Shown here piece by piece: positions 21,270-29,967 of a stretch of 39,501 bases of DNA. The notes below the pieces were generated by a model, which searched no databases, was not told the DNA's origin, and saw only the letters and a list, made by a program, of their open reading frames with translations. The translations under genes were made by a program, and so were the position numbers. Each line of letters opens with the position of its first letter. Within the stretch, counting starts at the first letter, position 1. Origin of the DNA: Clostridiaceae bacterium (GTDB lineage Bacteria > Bacillota > Clostridia > Lachnospirales > Lachnospiraceae); assembly GCA_009911305.1 (NCBI GenBank), contig QXXC01000041.1, forward strand, positions 1 to 39,501, read 5' to 3'.

Positions 21270-24200
21270 ATGAGTAAGAAACAGATACGCCAGATCATCG
21301 CCGATCTGGCGGAGCGGCTTTCCGGGAAGGATTTCCTGGATCGCTCCGGCTTAAGCAAGAAGCATATCCAGATGCTCATGAACAGGGAACACTGGGAGGA
21401 ACAGCTTCCCCGTCTGATCCCCATGAAAAAGCGCGTGTCCTGCAAAACGATTTACGAGATCTGCGCGGAACCGCTGGCGCTTTTGGGACGGGAGCCAGAA
21501 GAGGGATGGATGAAGTTTACGTATCAGTACGTATGCCATATTCTGTACCCGGATCCGGAGTTCACGCAGGCAAACGCCAGATTTGCGTCAGGCGCGGAAT
21601 TTTATCTGGCCGTGCTCCAGTATTTCTTCGATATGGAGCGGGGACTTTTCAAATATGACTCCCTCTATGATTTCGGCTTTTTGCCGGATGAAGAGGCAGA
21701 GCGCTTTGAGTCCTTTGAGGAATATAAAAAGTTCAAGAAGATATTTGTGCGGGAATATGTATATGAGATGATGCGTCTGAACGCGGAGGTGACGCCGTTC
21801 CGGACCCTGGAGCACATCGCCGGCGTTCATCATGTGGCCATGACCGTGGCCAGGGGACTTTATGCAGCCGGCGTTCCCATTGATTTAACTCTGACCTCCG
21901 GCGCGGCGGCGGGGCATGACATCGGCAAATTCGGGTGCAAGCCCAATGAGCGCGTGCCGTATCTTCACTATTATTATACGAATCAGTGGTTTAACAGCCA
22001 TTCCATGGAGTACATCGGCCATATCGCAGCCAACCACTCGACCTGGGATCTGGAGCCGGAGAATTTATCCGTGGAGTCCCTGGTTCTCATCTACGCCGAT
22101 TTCCGCGTGAAGCAGAGCCGCGGGGAGGACGGGAGGGAGATCACATTTATCTCCAATTTAGACGAGGCCTTTAATGTGATTCTGTCCAAGCTTGACAATG
22201 TGGATGAGGCCAAGCATAACCGCTATCGCTTTGTCTATTCCAGGCTGCATGATTTTGAGGACTATATGCGCTCCCTGGGAGTGGACGTGAATCTGGACGG
22301 CAGGCCCGTAAAACCGGAGCCGCCTGCGGACATCTCTCTGCGCGATGCAAAACAGACCGTGGAGTCCCTGGTGTTTATGGGGATCGAGCACAATATTGAC
22401 GTCATGCACCAGATGGGTGCAGAACGCCAGTTCGGAAACCTTCTGGAGGCTGCCAGGAGCGAGAAGAGCTGGAAGAATGTCCGCGCGTATTTAAACATCT
22501 TCACCGAATATTTTACCTATACGAACGACAAGCAGAAGGAGCAGACCCTAAGCTTTCTCTATGAGCTTCTGATGCACCGCGAGGGCGACATCCGGGCCCA
22601 GGCCGCGCGTCTTCTGGGAAATGTGATCGCGCAGTTCAATGCGGGCTACCGCAAGGAGCGCCCGGCCGGCATGCCGGATATCGCAGAGGAAAAGGTGATG
22701 GAGCTGTGGAACACATATCTGGACATGATTATCCGTCCGGACCACAAGCTCACGATCCAGCAGAAGCGCCGGATCCGCTACAATCTGAAAAATGTGCTGG
22801 ATTCGGTTGTGGAGCATGCCGGGGCCGCGGATTTAAGACAGTTTCTGGACGCCTTCCTCAAATGGTATGAGGAGCCGGGCGAGCGGGAGGCGGGAGAGGC
22901 GTTTGTGCTGCTGGATTCCGTCCATTTCATGCCCTTCGAGAAGTTTGAAGACGCGGATCTGGAGAAGGTGGCGCAGTTTGCCCTGTTTGAGAGCGGAAAC
23001 GAAGAGGAGGAGGTGCGGATTGCCGCATGGCGCGCCTTTAAGCTGATCACGGCCTTTAAGCCGGAGCATCCCTGCTGCAAAACGATCGCAGAGTGCGTGA
23101 GTGAGGCGGATGTAAGCGGAAATACCACCATGACGTTTCTGCAGTACCGCGTGCTGACTAATCTGGGAGTGGAGACAAAGGGGCAGGAGGAAGCGCTCTA
23201 CGGGAATGACGTGGTGTCTGATATCTTCCTTGACAACCTAAAATCCGCCACTCCCTGGATCATCAAGGCTGTGAATATCAAGCTTCTGGTGGATCAGATT
23301 GACTACGGCAGGCATGATCACATCCTCCACATTGCGGCCCATTTCTCGAACCTTATCAAGGTCAGTGAGAATGTGATCGTGCGCCACGACGCGGGACACG
23401 CGCTTCTGCGGATCATCGGGCTTCTTACGCCGGATCAGAGAAATGAGATCGCGGTCGAGCTCTTAAAGGGCCTGGAGGTCGGCGAATACGAATTTTCCAA
23501 ATATATCCCGCAGTATCTGGGCGAGGCGGCCCTGTGGCTGCCGCCTGAGCAGCTTGAGGAGATTCTGACGTATCTGCGCGGGCTGATGGCCAGCCCCAAT
23601 GACCGGATCGTGTCCGTGGCCCTGGACACGGTGGGCATCCTTCTGGAGTGCTATCCGTGCTACAGAGAGCGCTTCAGTGATGCGCCGGAGCGCGGGGAGA
23701 AGCGCCGCGGCCAGCTTCTGGGCATGCTTCTCGGCGGTCTTGCCAATTACCGCGAGACGGTGCGCCAGGAGGCGCTGCTGGTGCTGGGACAGACCGTGTT
23801 CGGCTCAACGCGGCTTGACTGCCTGCAGAAGAACGACATCTTTGCCCTGAGCTTTAAAAAGATACTGTTCCTGCTCAATGAAAATAAGGGCGACGAGCTG
23901 ACGGCATTTTACCGTGCGGCTGCACTGTCGAATATCTGCCGCTTTATTACCCAGTACCGCATGACACAGGGCGAATTCGCGATCTGTGAGCGGAATATGG
24001 TTGCGTTTTTTCCGGGGACCTTTGACCCGTTCACGCTCTCGCACAAGGAGATCGTGCGCGAGATCCGCGATATGGGCTATGAGGTGTATCTGGCTGTGGA
24101 TGAATTTTCCTGGTCGAAAAAGGCTCAGCCCCATCTGATCCGCCGCCAGATTGTGAATATGTCCGTGGCAGACGAATTCCATGTGAACCTCTTCCCGGAC

Positions 24201-26105
24201 GACATTCCGGTCAATATCGCAAACCCGGCGGATTTAAAGAGGCTGAAGGAGGTCTTTGCAGGCAAAGAGGTCTACATGGTGGTGGGCAGCGATGTGATTG
24301 CCAATGCCTCCTCGTACAAAAAGGAGCCGTGCGAGCATTCGATTCACAGCATGAACCATATCGCCTTCCGCCGCGTGGGCGACAAGAAGTCAGACAATAA
24401 ATACAATCCGAAGATTATGGAGCGGATCACGGGAAGACTGTGCGAGCTGGAGCTCCCGGGCCATCTGGAGGATATCAGCTCCTCAAAGATCCGTGAAAAT
24501 ATTGATTTAAACCGCGATATTTCCAACCTGATCGACCCCTCTGTGCAGGAGTATATCTACTTTAACGGCCTGTATTTGAGAGAGCCGGAGTATAAGCCCA
24601 TCTTCCGCGCCCGCGCGATTGCGTTTGAGGAGGTGGAAGCGGCGGACGACGCCCTTCTGGAGGAGATCGGCGGGAGTGTTTTAAAAGAGGACGAGGACAG
24701 AGAGAAGCGTTTAAGCGCGATCCGCTCCTCAGGCGACCGCCTGCTGCTTCTGCGCAATACAGTGGAGGAAAACCGCCTGGTGGGGATTGCCCGTATCCGC
24801 TATCTGGGACCGGATGAGCTGTTCGCTGTTTTAAAGAAGGTTGAGCTGGCGGATCAGGTGCGCCGCCACACGTACGGTGAGATCCTTTTAATTTCCGGCA
24901 TCTATGTGGAACGCGATCCCATGATCCACAATGCCGAGCAGCTTCTTCTGACCGAGGCAATCGCGCGCTCCTTCCCGTTTAAGTGCGGCTACGCCCTCTT
25001 CATGGCAAATGACGGGGAATGCCCGGAGCGGGTGCTGTCCGCGATCCGGCGTCAGGGCTTTGTCAAGGCGCCGGAGTGCAAGAGCGACACTCTTTTATAC
25101 CTGGTGGATATGCATGCCCCGCTTGTGCTGGTCCAGAATCTGGAGACGACCTTAAAGGAGCCCTTCTCCAGCAATGAGAGGGTGCTGAAGGCGGTGAGGA
25201 AGGCCCATCACGAGCTTCAGATGGCCATGACCGGACTCTATCCGGGCCAGCTTGTGCTCTCGCTCTCGGCGAGCGTCATCTACCACCGTCTGGTGGATAA
25301 GATCACAGCCTTAAACGAGGTGCCCAGGGAGCCGGTTAAGCCGCGCCAGCTCGGCCGCTATATGTGCGTGCCCTTTGGCAAGATCTTAAGGGGTCAGGTC
25401 GTGCCGAACACAGTGACCAAGACGCTTCACACGGATAAGGTCTTTGATCCCGAACTGAAAAAGGATACCATTGAGGCCTTCCACCGCTATTCGCCGCTTC
25501 CGAGCCAGATCAAAGCCATCAAATCCTTTGACCGGCCCGTGATCCTGGTGGATGACCTGCTTCACCGCGGAGGAAGATTTGACACCCTGGAGCCGATGAT
25601 GAAGGATGAGGGCGTGGAGATTAAAAAGGTGATTCTGGGCATGATCTCCGGTTACGGCCGGGATACCATGGCCACCAGAGGCGTGGATGTGGACAGCGTG
25701 TACTTTATTCCCAACCTGCGCTACTGGTTTGTGGAATCAACCCTGTACCCCTTTATCGGCGGGGATACCGTGCGCCGCGATACGGTGAAGGTGGCGGGCT
25801 TAACACCGTCCATTAACATGATCCTGCCCTATACGCTCCCGCCCATCCGGGACTGCAGCCGCGAGGCGCTGTTTGAGTTTTCCGCGTGCTGTATCCGCAA
25901 TTCCAGGGACATCATGCTTGCGCTGGAGGCGGAATACAGGGCGCAGTTCGCCAGAAACTTAACCTTAAGCCGTCTGCCTGAGGCAGTGATCCTGCCTCTG
26001 TGCCCGGATAAGGGAGACTGCGTAAACTACGATCCGAATCTGGCCGCGTCTGTATATCTGGAAAACGATCTGCAGATGCTTTACAGAACCAGGGAGCCGG
26101 GCTAA
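21270..26105 (+). CDS. Giant multidomain protein: HD domain, helical repeats, nucleotidyltransferase, GNAT-like and phosphoribosyltransferase-like domains
   Basis: 1611 residues from ATG 21270 (site GAGGAGG; the upstream frame back to 21156 is leader). Domains in order: (1) about 150-345, an HD phosphohydrolase (VHHVAMTVARG, GHDIGKFG near 215-222, HSMEYIGHIAANHS). (2) About 390-900, a largely helical region with HEAT-like pairs and no recognised motif. (3) About 910-1100, a cytidylyltransferase/NadD/CoaD-like nucleotidyltransferase (FFPGTFDPFTLSHKE with TxxH in place of HxGH; VVGSDVIANAS; ISSSKIREN; VQEYIYFNGLY). (4) About 1110-1290, a GNAT-like region. (5) About 1300-1560, a phosphoribosyltransferase-like domain with PRPP loop VILVDDLLHRGGR near 1424-1436. 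NAD-type or nucleotide salvage chemistry is suggested by 1, 3 and 5 together, but no substrate is proven. It heads the gene run leading to the GlnK/GlnL-type pair. Confidence 0.82.
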   Translation: MSKKQIRQIIADLAERLSGKDFLDRSGLSKKHIQMLMNREHWEEQLPRLIPMKKRVSCKTIYEICAEPLALLGREPEEGWMKFTYQYVCHILYPDPEFTQANARFASGAEFYLAVLQYFFDMERGLFKYDSLYDFGFLPDEEAERFESFEEYKKFKKIFVREYVYEMMRLNAEVTPFRTLEHIAGVHHVAMTVARGLYAAGVPIDLTLTSGAAAGHDIGKFGCKPNERVPYLHYYYTNQWFNSHSMEYIGHIAANHSTWDLEPENLSVESLVLIYADFRVKQSRGEDGREITFISNLDEAFNVILSKLDNVDEAKHNRYRFVYSRLHDFEDYMRSLGVDVNLDGRPVKPEPPADISLRDAKQTVESLVFMGIEHNIDVMHQMGAERQFGNLLEAARSEKSWKNVRAYLNIFTEYFTYTNDKQKEQTLSFLYELLMHREGDIRAQAARLLGNVIAQFNAGYRKERPAGMPDIAEEKVMELWNTYLDMIIRPDHKLTIQQKRRIRYNLKNVLDSVVEHAGAADLRQFLDAFLKWYEEPGEREAGEAFVLLDSVHFMPFEKFEDADLEKVAQFALFESGNEEEEVRIAAWRAFKLITAFKPEHPCCKTIAECVSEADVSGNTTMTFLQYRVLTNLGVETKGQEEALYGNDVVSDIFLDNLKSATPWIIKAVNIKLLVDQIDYGRHDHILHIAAHFSNLIKVSENVIVRHDAGHALLRIIGLLTPDQRNEIAVELLKGLEVGEYEFSKYIPQYLGEAALWLPPEQLEEILTYLRGLMASPNDRIVSVALDTVGILLECYPCYRERFSDAPERGEKRRGQLLGMLLGGLANYRETVRQEALLVLGQTVFGSTRLDCLQKNDIFALSFKKILFLLNENKGDELTAFYRAAALSNICRFITQYRMTQGEFAICERNMVAFFPGTFDPFTLSHKEIVREIRDMGYEVYLAVDEFSWSKKAQPHLIRRQIVNMSVADEFHVNLFPDDIPVNIANPADLKRLKEVFAGKEVYMVVGSDVIANASSYKKEPCEHSIHSMNHIAFRRVGDKKSDNKYNPKIMERITGRLCELELPGHLEDISSSKIRENIDLNRDISNLIDPSVQEYIYFNGLYLREPEYKPIFRARAIAFEEVEAADDALLEEIGGSVLKEDEDREKRLSAIRSSGDRLLLLRNTVEENRLVGIARIRYLGPDELFAVLKKVELADQVRRHTYGEILLISGIYVERDPMIHNAEQLLLTEAIARSFPFKCGYALFMANDGECPERVLSAIRRQGFVKAPECKSDTLLYLVDMHAPLVLVQNLETTLKEPFSSNERVLKAVRKAHHELQMAMTGLYPGQLVLSLSASVIYHRLVDKITALNEVPREPVKPRQLGRYMCVPFGKILRGQVVPNTVTKTLHTDKVFDPELKKDTIEAFHRYSPLPSQIKAIKSFDRPVILVDDLLHRGGRFDTLEPMMKDEGVEIKKVILGMISGYGRDTMATRGVDVDSVYFIPNLRYWFVESTLYPFIGGDTVRRDTVKVAGLTPSINMILPYTLPPIRDCSREALFEFSACCIRNSRDIMLALEAEYRAQFARNLTLSRLPEAVILPLCPDKGDCVNYDPNLAASVYLENDLQMLYRTREPG

Positions 26106-26174
26106 AGCGTGTTTCAAACACGATCCAAGGCTCAGATAAATCAGAAATCAGAATAATGAAGGAGGAAATGACGC

Positions 26175-27425
26175 ATGTTTTATTATAGAATCGGAGAGCA
26201 GCTTGCCTGCTCTCTGGCAGAGGATCTGCCCTATGAAAAGGCTGGGCAGCCAGAGGAGGTATGTCCGCTTGTCTGGCTGTTCGACCGGGAAGCAGGGAGC
26301 TGCCGGGCTTCGTTTAAGGTGAACAGCCCGGATCTTCTGTTCCAGAACCATGAGGATGTGTCGTGGCTGAGCAGCCATAAGCTTTCCGGGGCGGCCGCCG
26401 GACAGGAGGCGGACGCATACCTGCTCCGTGTGATTGAGGCGGGGCTTCTGCGCGCGGTGAACCTCCGGCACCCAAGGTTTTTAGAGATCGTGGGCGAGCG
26501 GCCGGTCAGGGAGAAGAAGCGCGTACACGTCCTGGCCATCGGCGATGTGGGAAGCACGCTGCTGACGGGCCTCCACCTTCTGGGAGGGGACTGCATCAGC
26601 TCTATCGGCATCTGTGATATCTCGGAAAAGGTGACGGCGCGCTGGGAATTTGAGGAGAATCAGATCGCCTATCCGTGGGCGTACGACGCCCTGCCCGAGG
26701 TGGATGTCGTGACGCCTGAGAACCTGTTTCAGTGCGACGTCTTTGTCTTTGTGGCCTCCAAGGGGATTCCTCCCGTGGGCTCCCAGGTAAAGGACGTGAG
26801 GATGTACCAGTTTGAGAATAATTCCAAAATCGTGGCCCAGTACGCAAGGCAGGCCAGGAGGGACGGGTTTAAAGGGCTCTTTGCCGTTGTCTCGGATCCT
26901 GTGGATCCGCTTGCCAAGACGGCCTGGCTGGAGAGCAATAAGGATGAGAACGGCGTCCTCGACTATCAGGGCCTGAGGCCGGAGCAGGTGCAGGGCTTCG
27001 GGCTGGGCGTGATGAACGCCAGGGCGGCTTACTACGCGAAGCGCGACGAACGCTTTAAGCAGTTCCTGACAGAGGGGCGTTCCTTTGGGCCTCATGGGGA
27101 GGATCTGGTGGTGGCGGATTCGATTGAGCGCTACAATGACGAGCTGTCAAAGGAGCTGACGCACTTAACCGTGACCGCAAACCTCCACATGAGGGCCATA
27201 GGGTTTAAGCCGTTCATTGCCCCGGCGTATTCATCGGGAGCCATTTCCCTGATCCTGATGCTCCGCGGCGAGTGGCACTGCGGCTCCGTATTCCTGGGAG
27301 GCATTTTCATGGGTGTGAAAAACCGCTATACGCCGTACGGGCTTGAGACCGAGATCCTGCCGCTTCCGGAGGCGCTGTATGAGCGCATTGTGACCGCGCA
27401 GGAGCACTTAAAGGCAATTGTGTAG
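26175..27425 (+). CDS. Divergent lactate/malate dehydrogenase-superfamily protein
   Basis: 416 residues. A ~115-residue N-terminal region without recognisable motifs is followed by a Rossmann domain (VHVLAIGDVGSTLL, about 117-130) in which the usual GxGxxG is IGDVGS. LDH/MDH landmarks follow: an acidic residue after the second strand (GICDIS), VVSDPVDPLA near 237-246 (compare VVSNPVD), GFGLGVMNARAAYYA near 276-290, and GPHGEDLVVADS near 305-316 in place of the catalytic GEHG-D loop. It may oxidise a 2-hydroxy acid with NAD, but the altered motifs and extra N-terminus make this uncertain. It starts 69 nt after the giant gene, with a GGAGG site. Co-transcription is likely. Confidence 0.68.
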   Translation: MFYYRIGEQLACSLAEDLPYEKAGQPEEVCPLVWLFDREAGSCRASFKVNSPDLLFQNHEDVSWLSSHKLSGAAAGQEADAYLLRVIEAGLLRAVNLRHPRFLEIVGERPVREKKRVHVLAIGDVGSTLLTGLHLLGGDCISSIGICDISEKVTARWEFEENQIAYPWAYDALPEVDVVTPENLFQCDVFVFVASKGIPPVGSQVKDVRMYQFENNSKIVAQYARQARRDGFKGLFAVVSDPVDPLAKTAWLESNKDENGVLDYQGLRPEQVQGFGLGVMNARAAYYAKRDERFKQFLTEGRSFGPHGEDLVVADSIERYNDELSKELTHLTVTANLHMRAIGFKPFIAPAYSSGAISLILMLRGEWHCGSVFLGGIFMGVKNRYTPYGLETEILPLPEALYERIVTAQEHLKAIV

Positions 27426-27438
27426 GCATGCGATCGTT

Positions 27439-28701
27439 ATGGAAGAGACATTAAACGACCCAATCATGACAGAACAGCCGGCTGCCCCCGGAGCCGGCCG
27501 GCCGATTACAGTGATAGCGCCGCGGGAGGCGGGCCGGGAGCCGGGCAGCCGTTTTGAAGAGGTCTTAGAGAGCGCGCTGGACGGGCGCGGATGGAGGAGA
27601 GTCGAGAAAGAAGAAGAGCTGCAGGCTTTCCTGACAAAACGGGATACACAAGGCGCGGGCGAACCGGAGGGGGAACCTCTTTTGTTCGCCCTCTCCCTTG
27701 GGGAGACGGGCATTAACCTGGAATATATCCGTATGCTCCGTTTTTTCAGGGAGCATACGCGCGCCCTGGAGGGCTGCGTGGGGGGCGTGCTGGTGGACGG
27801 AAGAAGCGATCTGTATACAAAATCCGTGGCGCGCGAGCTGGTCTTCACAGCCAACCGCGCCGGCTGCGCCTTTGTGGGCCGCCCGCTGGTGGAGGGAACC
27901 AAAACCCTGTCAAATTTTTCTATCGTGGCCCGCAATATGGACACGGATCTGATGAGCGCCTATAAAAAGAGCGCCGCAATCCTGACGGACGAGATACTTG
28001 ATTTCAGACGCCCGGTGTCGGAGCGTCCGTCCCTTCTCGTGCTCCACGCCTCCAGCCATCCGAATTCCAATACGTTCGCCCTGTGGGAGGAGCTGAAACG
28101 ATTTCTGCCGGATTTTGAGATTACGGAAATCGGGCTCAGGAACGGTACGGTTTCGGATTGCTCCGGCTGCCCCTATAAAATGTGCCTGCACTTTGGGGAA
28201 AATGAGAGCTGCTTTTACGGCGGGGTTATGGTGGAAGACGTCTATCCGGCCGTCAAGAGGGCGGACGCTGTCCTGATGCTGTGCCCGAATTATAATGACG
28301 CTCTTTCGGCCAACTTAACAGCCTTTATCAACCGCCTGACAGCCCTGTTCCGGATCATCCGGTTTTATGACAAGGCTCTGTTTGCGATCGTGGTATCCGG
28401 CTATTCCGGAAGCGATATCGTGGCGGAACAGTTGATCGCAGCCCTGAACATGAACAAGACATTTTATCTTCCGGCCCGCTTTGCCCTGATGGAGACAGCC
28501 AACGCCCCCGGGGCCGCGATGAGGCTGCCGGGGATCCATGAACGCCTCCGGGCCTTTGCGGCTCATATGAGAAGAACGCTGACGGTGCGGGATCTCTGCT
28601 CAGACGCCGGTTTAAAGCCGCGCAGCCAGACGGCGCAGAAAAGCGCAGGGCCGCCCGATGCCAGAAAGGAAACAGACCGCTGTGCCAGGAAAATCCTTTA
28701 A
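27439..28701 (+). CDS. Two-domain flavodoxin-like (NADPH-dependent FMN reductase-type) protein
   Basis: About 420 residues from ATG 27439, 14 nt after the upstream stop. There is no good ribosome-binding site, so translation is probably coupled. The N-terminal ~200 residues form an alpha/beta domain (LEGCVGGVLVDGRSDLYTK, CAFVGRPLVEGTKTLSNF) that I cannot place. The C-terminal part (about 205-385) is flavodoxin-like: LLVLHASSHPNSNTF (phosphate loop), SDCSGCPYKMC with clustered cysteines, CFYGGVMVEDVYPAVKRAD and LMLCPNYNDALSANL, as in iron-sulfur/FMN reductases of Clostridia. It may transfer electrons to or from the neighbouring dehydrogenase-like protein. It overlaps the kinase gene by 44 bp. 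Confidence 0.68.
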   Translation: MEETLNDPIMTEQPAAPGAGRPITVIAPREAGREPGSRFEEVLESALDGRGWRRVEKEEELQAFLTKRDTQGAGEPEGEPLLFALSLGETGINLEYIRMLRFFREHTRALEGCVGGVLVDGRSDLYTKSVARELVFTANRAGCAFVGRPLVEGTKTLSNFSIVARNMDTDLMSAYKKSAAILTDEILDFRRPVSERPSLLVLHASSHPNSNTFALWEELKRFLPDFEITEIGLRNGTVSDCSGCPYKMCLHFGENESCFYGGVMVEDVYPAVKRADAVLMLCPNYNDALSANLTAFINRLTALFRIIRFYDKALFAIVVSGYSGSDIVAEQLIAALNMNKTFYLPARFALMETANAPGAAMRLPGIHERLRAFAAHMRRTLTVRDLCSDAGLKPRSQTAQKSAGPPDARKETDRCARKIL

Positions 28702-29965
28702 ACGAATCCTGGGGATCGGCATTATCATTGCCCTGACTTCCCAGCTTTACTGGAATGCCTTTGTCAATAACTTCCGGATCTCGATCTCTGTGATCCTTCT
28801 TCCTGTTTTAATCCTCACAGTGGGAAGCCAGATCCACACCCGGACGCTGTGCGGGACGACGGCCTGCCTTGTATTCGTCTTCCGCTGGTGCATCTGCGTT
28901 CTTCAGGGGCTTCCTGCCGCCGGCTCTGCCCTGTCCGTGCTGCCGGGAGCGCTCTTTTACGTGTGCTACGGCCTTCTTTTTAAGGTTCAGATCCGCAATA
29001 AGCATATCGTTCAGCTCGAGGGCCTTATTGCAGCCGCATTTTTCTGCGATTTCGGCTCGAATGTGTTTGAGGTGTGCTTGAGGGAATTCCTGGAGCTTAA
29101 GAGCCTTCCGGAGCTTGACGTGATCAACCAGCTCATGGTGATCGCAGCGGCCAGGACGGTGTTTGTGGCCGCTGCGCTTCTGGGGGAACGGCAGTACCGC
29201 GCGCTTCTGGCCAAATCAGAGCATGAAAACCGTTATCAGAGGCTGTTCCTGATGACAACAGGGCTTAAGACCGAGATTTACCTGATGCATAAGAATTCGG
29301 AGGAGATCGAGCGGGTGATGAGCAACGCCTACCGCCTGTATGAGCAGATTTTAAAGCTGGAGCTTCCGGGACAGATGCAGCAGATGGGGCTGGAGATTGC
29401 CCGCGACGTGCATGAGATCAAAAAGGATTATATCCGCATCATCCAGGGCGTGGAGCAGGCGATCGGCGAGGAGTATAATGAGGAGAGCATGAGCTTTCAG
29501 GATATCCTGCAGATTCTGGAGGCCTCGACGTACCGCCTGCTGGCCGGGAAGCGGCTGGATGTGCGGCTTTTGTTTGACTGCCGGGATAATTTTACCACAA
29601 GAGAGCACTATACCCTTATGGCAGTGCTCAAGAATCTGGTGAATAACGCCATTGAGGCGATTGAGACAAAGAAAAAGAGCGGTACGATCCATATCATAGA
29701 AAAGAGGGAGGAGGACCGGTTTGTGTTCCGGGTGCTGGACGACGGCCCGGGCATATCCGGACGCCATCTTCCGAATATATTTAAGATGGGATATTCCACA
29801 AAGTTCGACGAGAGGACAGGCAACATCTACAGGGGCGTCGGGCTGTGCGGGGTAAAAAATGCAGTAGAGGAACAATTTAAAGGCAGCATCTGTGTGAAAT
29901 CAACTATGGGAAAAGGAGCTGAATTCCGGATTGAGATACCTGCCGCAGTGTTGGAGGAGCCATAA
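28658..29965 (+). CDS. Sensor histidine kinase, GlnK (YcbA) type
   Basis: 435 residues. About six N-terminal membrane helices (about 15-185) are followed by a helical linker and a GHKL kinase core: H-box His at about 252 (ARDVHEIKKDYIRI), N-box LKNLVNNAIEAIE, G1 VLDDGPGIS, F-box-like IFKMGYSTK and G2 GVGLCGVKN. The MGYSTK motif and kinase style match B. subtilis GlnK, which responds to glutamine. It should phosphorylate the regulator encoded 2 nt downstream. It overlaps the flavodoxin-like gene by 44 bp, an unusually tight link between a redox protein and its sensor. The ligand is not known; glutamate is the best guess from context. Confidence 0.85.
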   Translation: MPERKQTAVPGKSFKRILGIGIIIALTSQLYWNAFVNNFRISISVILLPVLILTVGSQIHTRTLCGTTACLVFVFRWCICVLQGLPAAGSALSVLPGALFYVCYGLLFKVQIRNKHIVQLEGLIAAAFFCDFGSNVFEVCLREFLELKSLPELDVINQLMVIAAARTVFVAAALLGERQYRALLAKSEHENRYQRLFLMTTGLKTEIYLMHKNSEEIERVMSNAYRLYEQILKLELPGQMQQMGLEIARDVHEIKKDYIRIIQGVEQAIGEEYNEESMSFQDILQILEASTYRLLAGKRLDVRLLFDCRDNFTTREHYTLMAVLKNLVNNAIEAIETKKKSGTIHIIEKREEDRFVFRVLDDGPGISGRHLPNIFKMGYSTKFDERTGNIYRGVGLCGVKNAVEEQFKGSICVKSTMGKGAEFRIEIPAAVLEEP

Positions 29966-29967
29966 GT

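Noticed and set aside
26107..26122. CGTGTTTCAAACACG palindrome after the giant gene as a terminator
   Set aside because: Single-base loop, no T tract, and the next gene begins 50 nt later with an operon-like arrangement.
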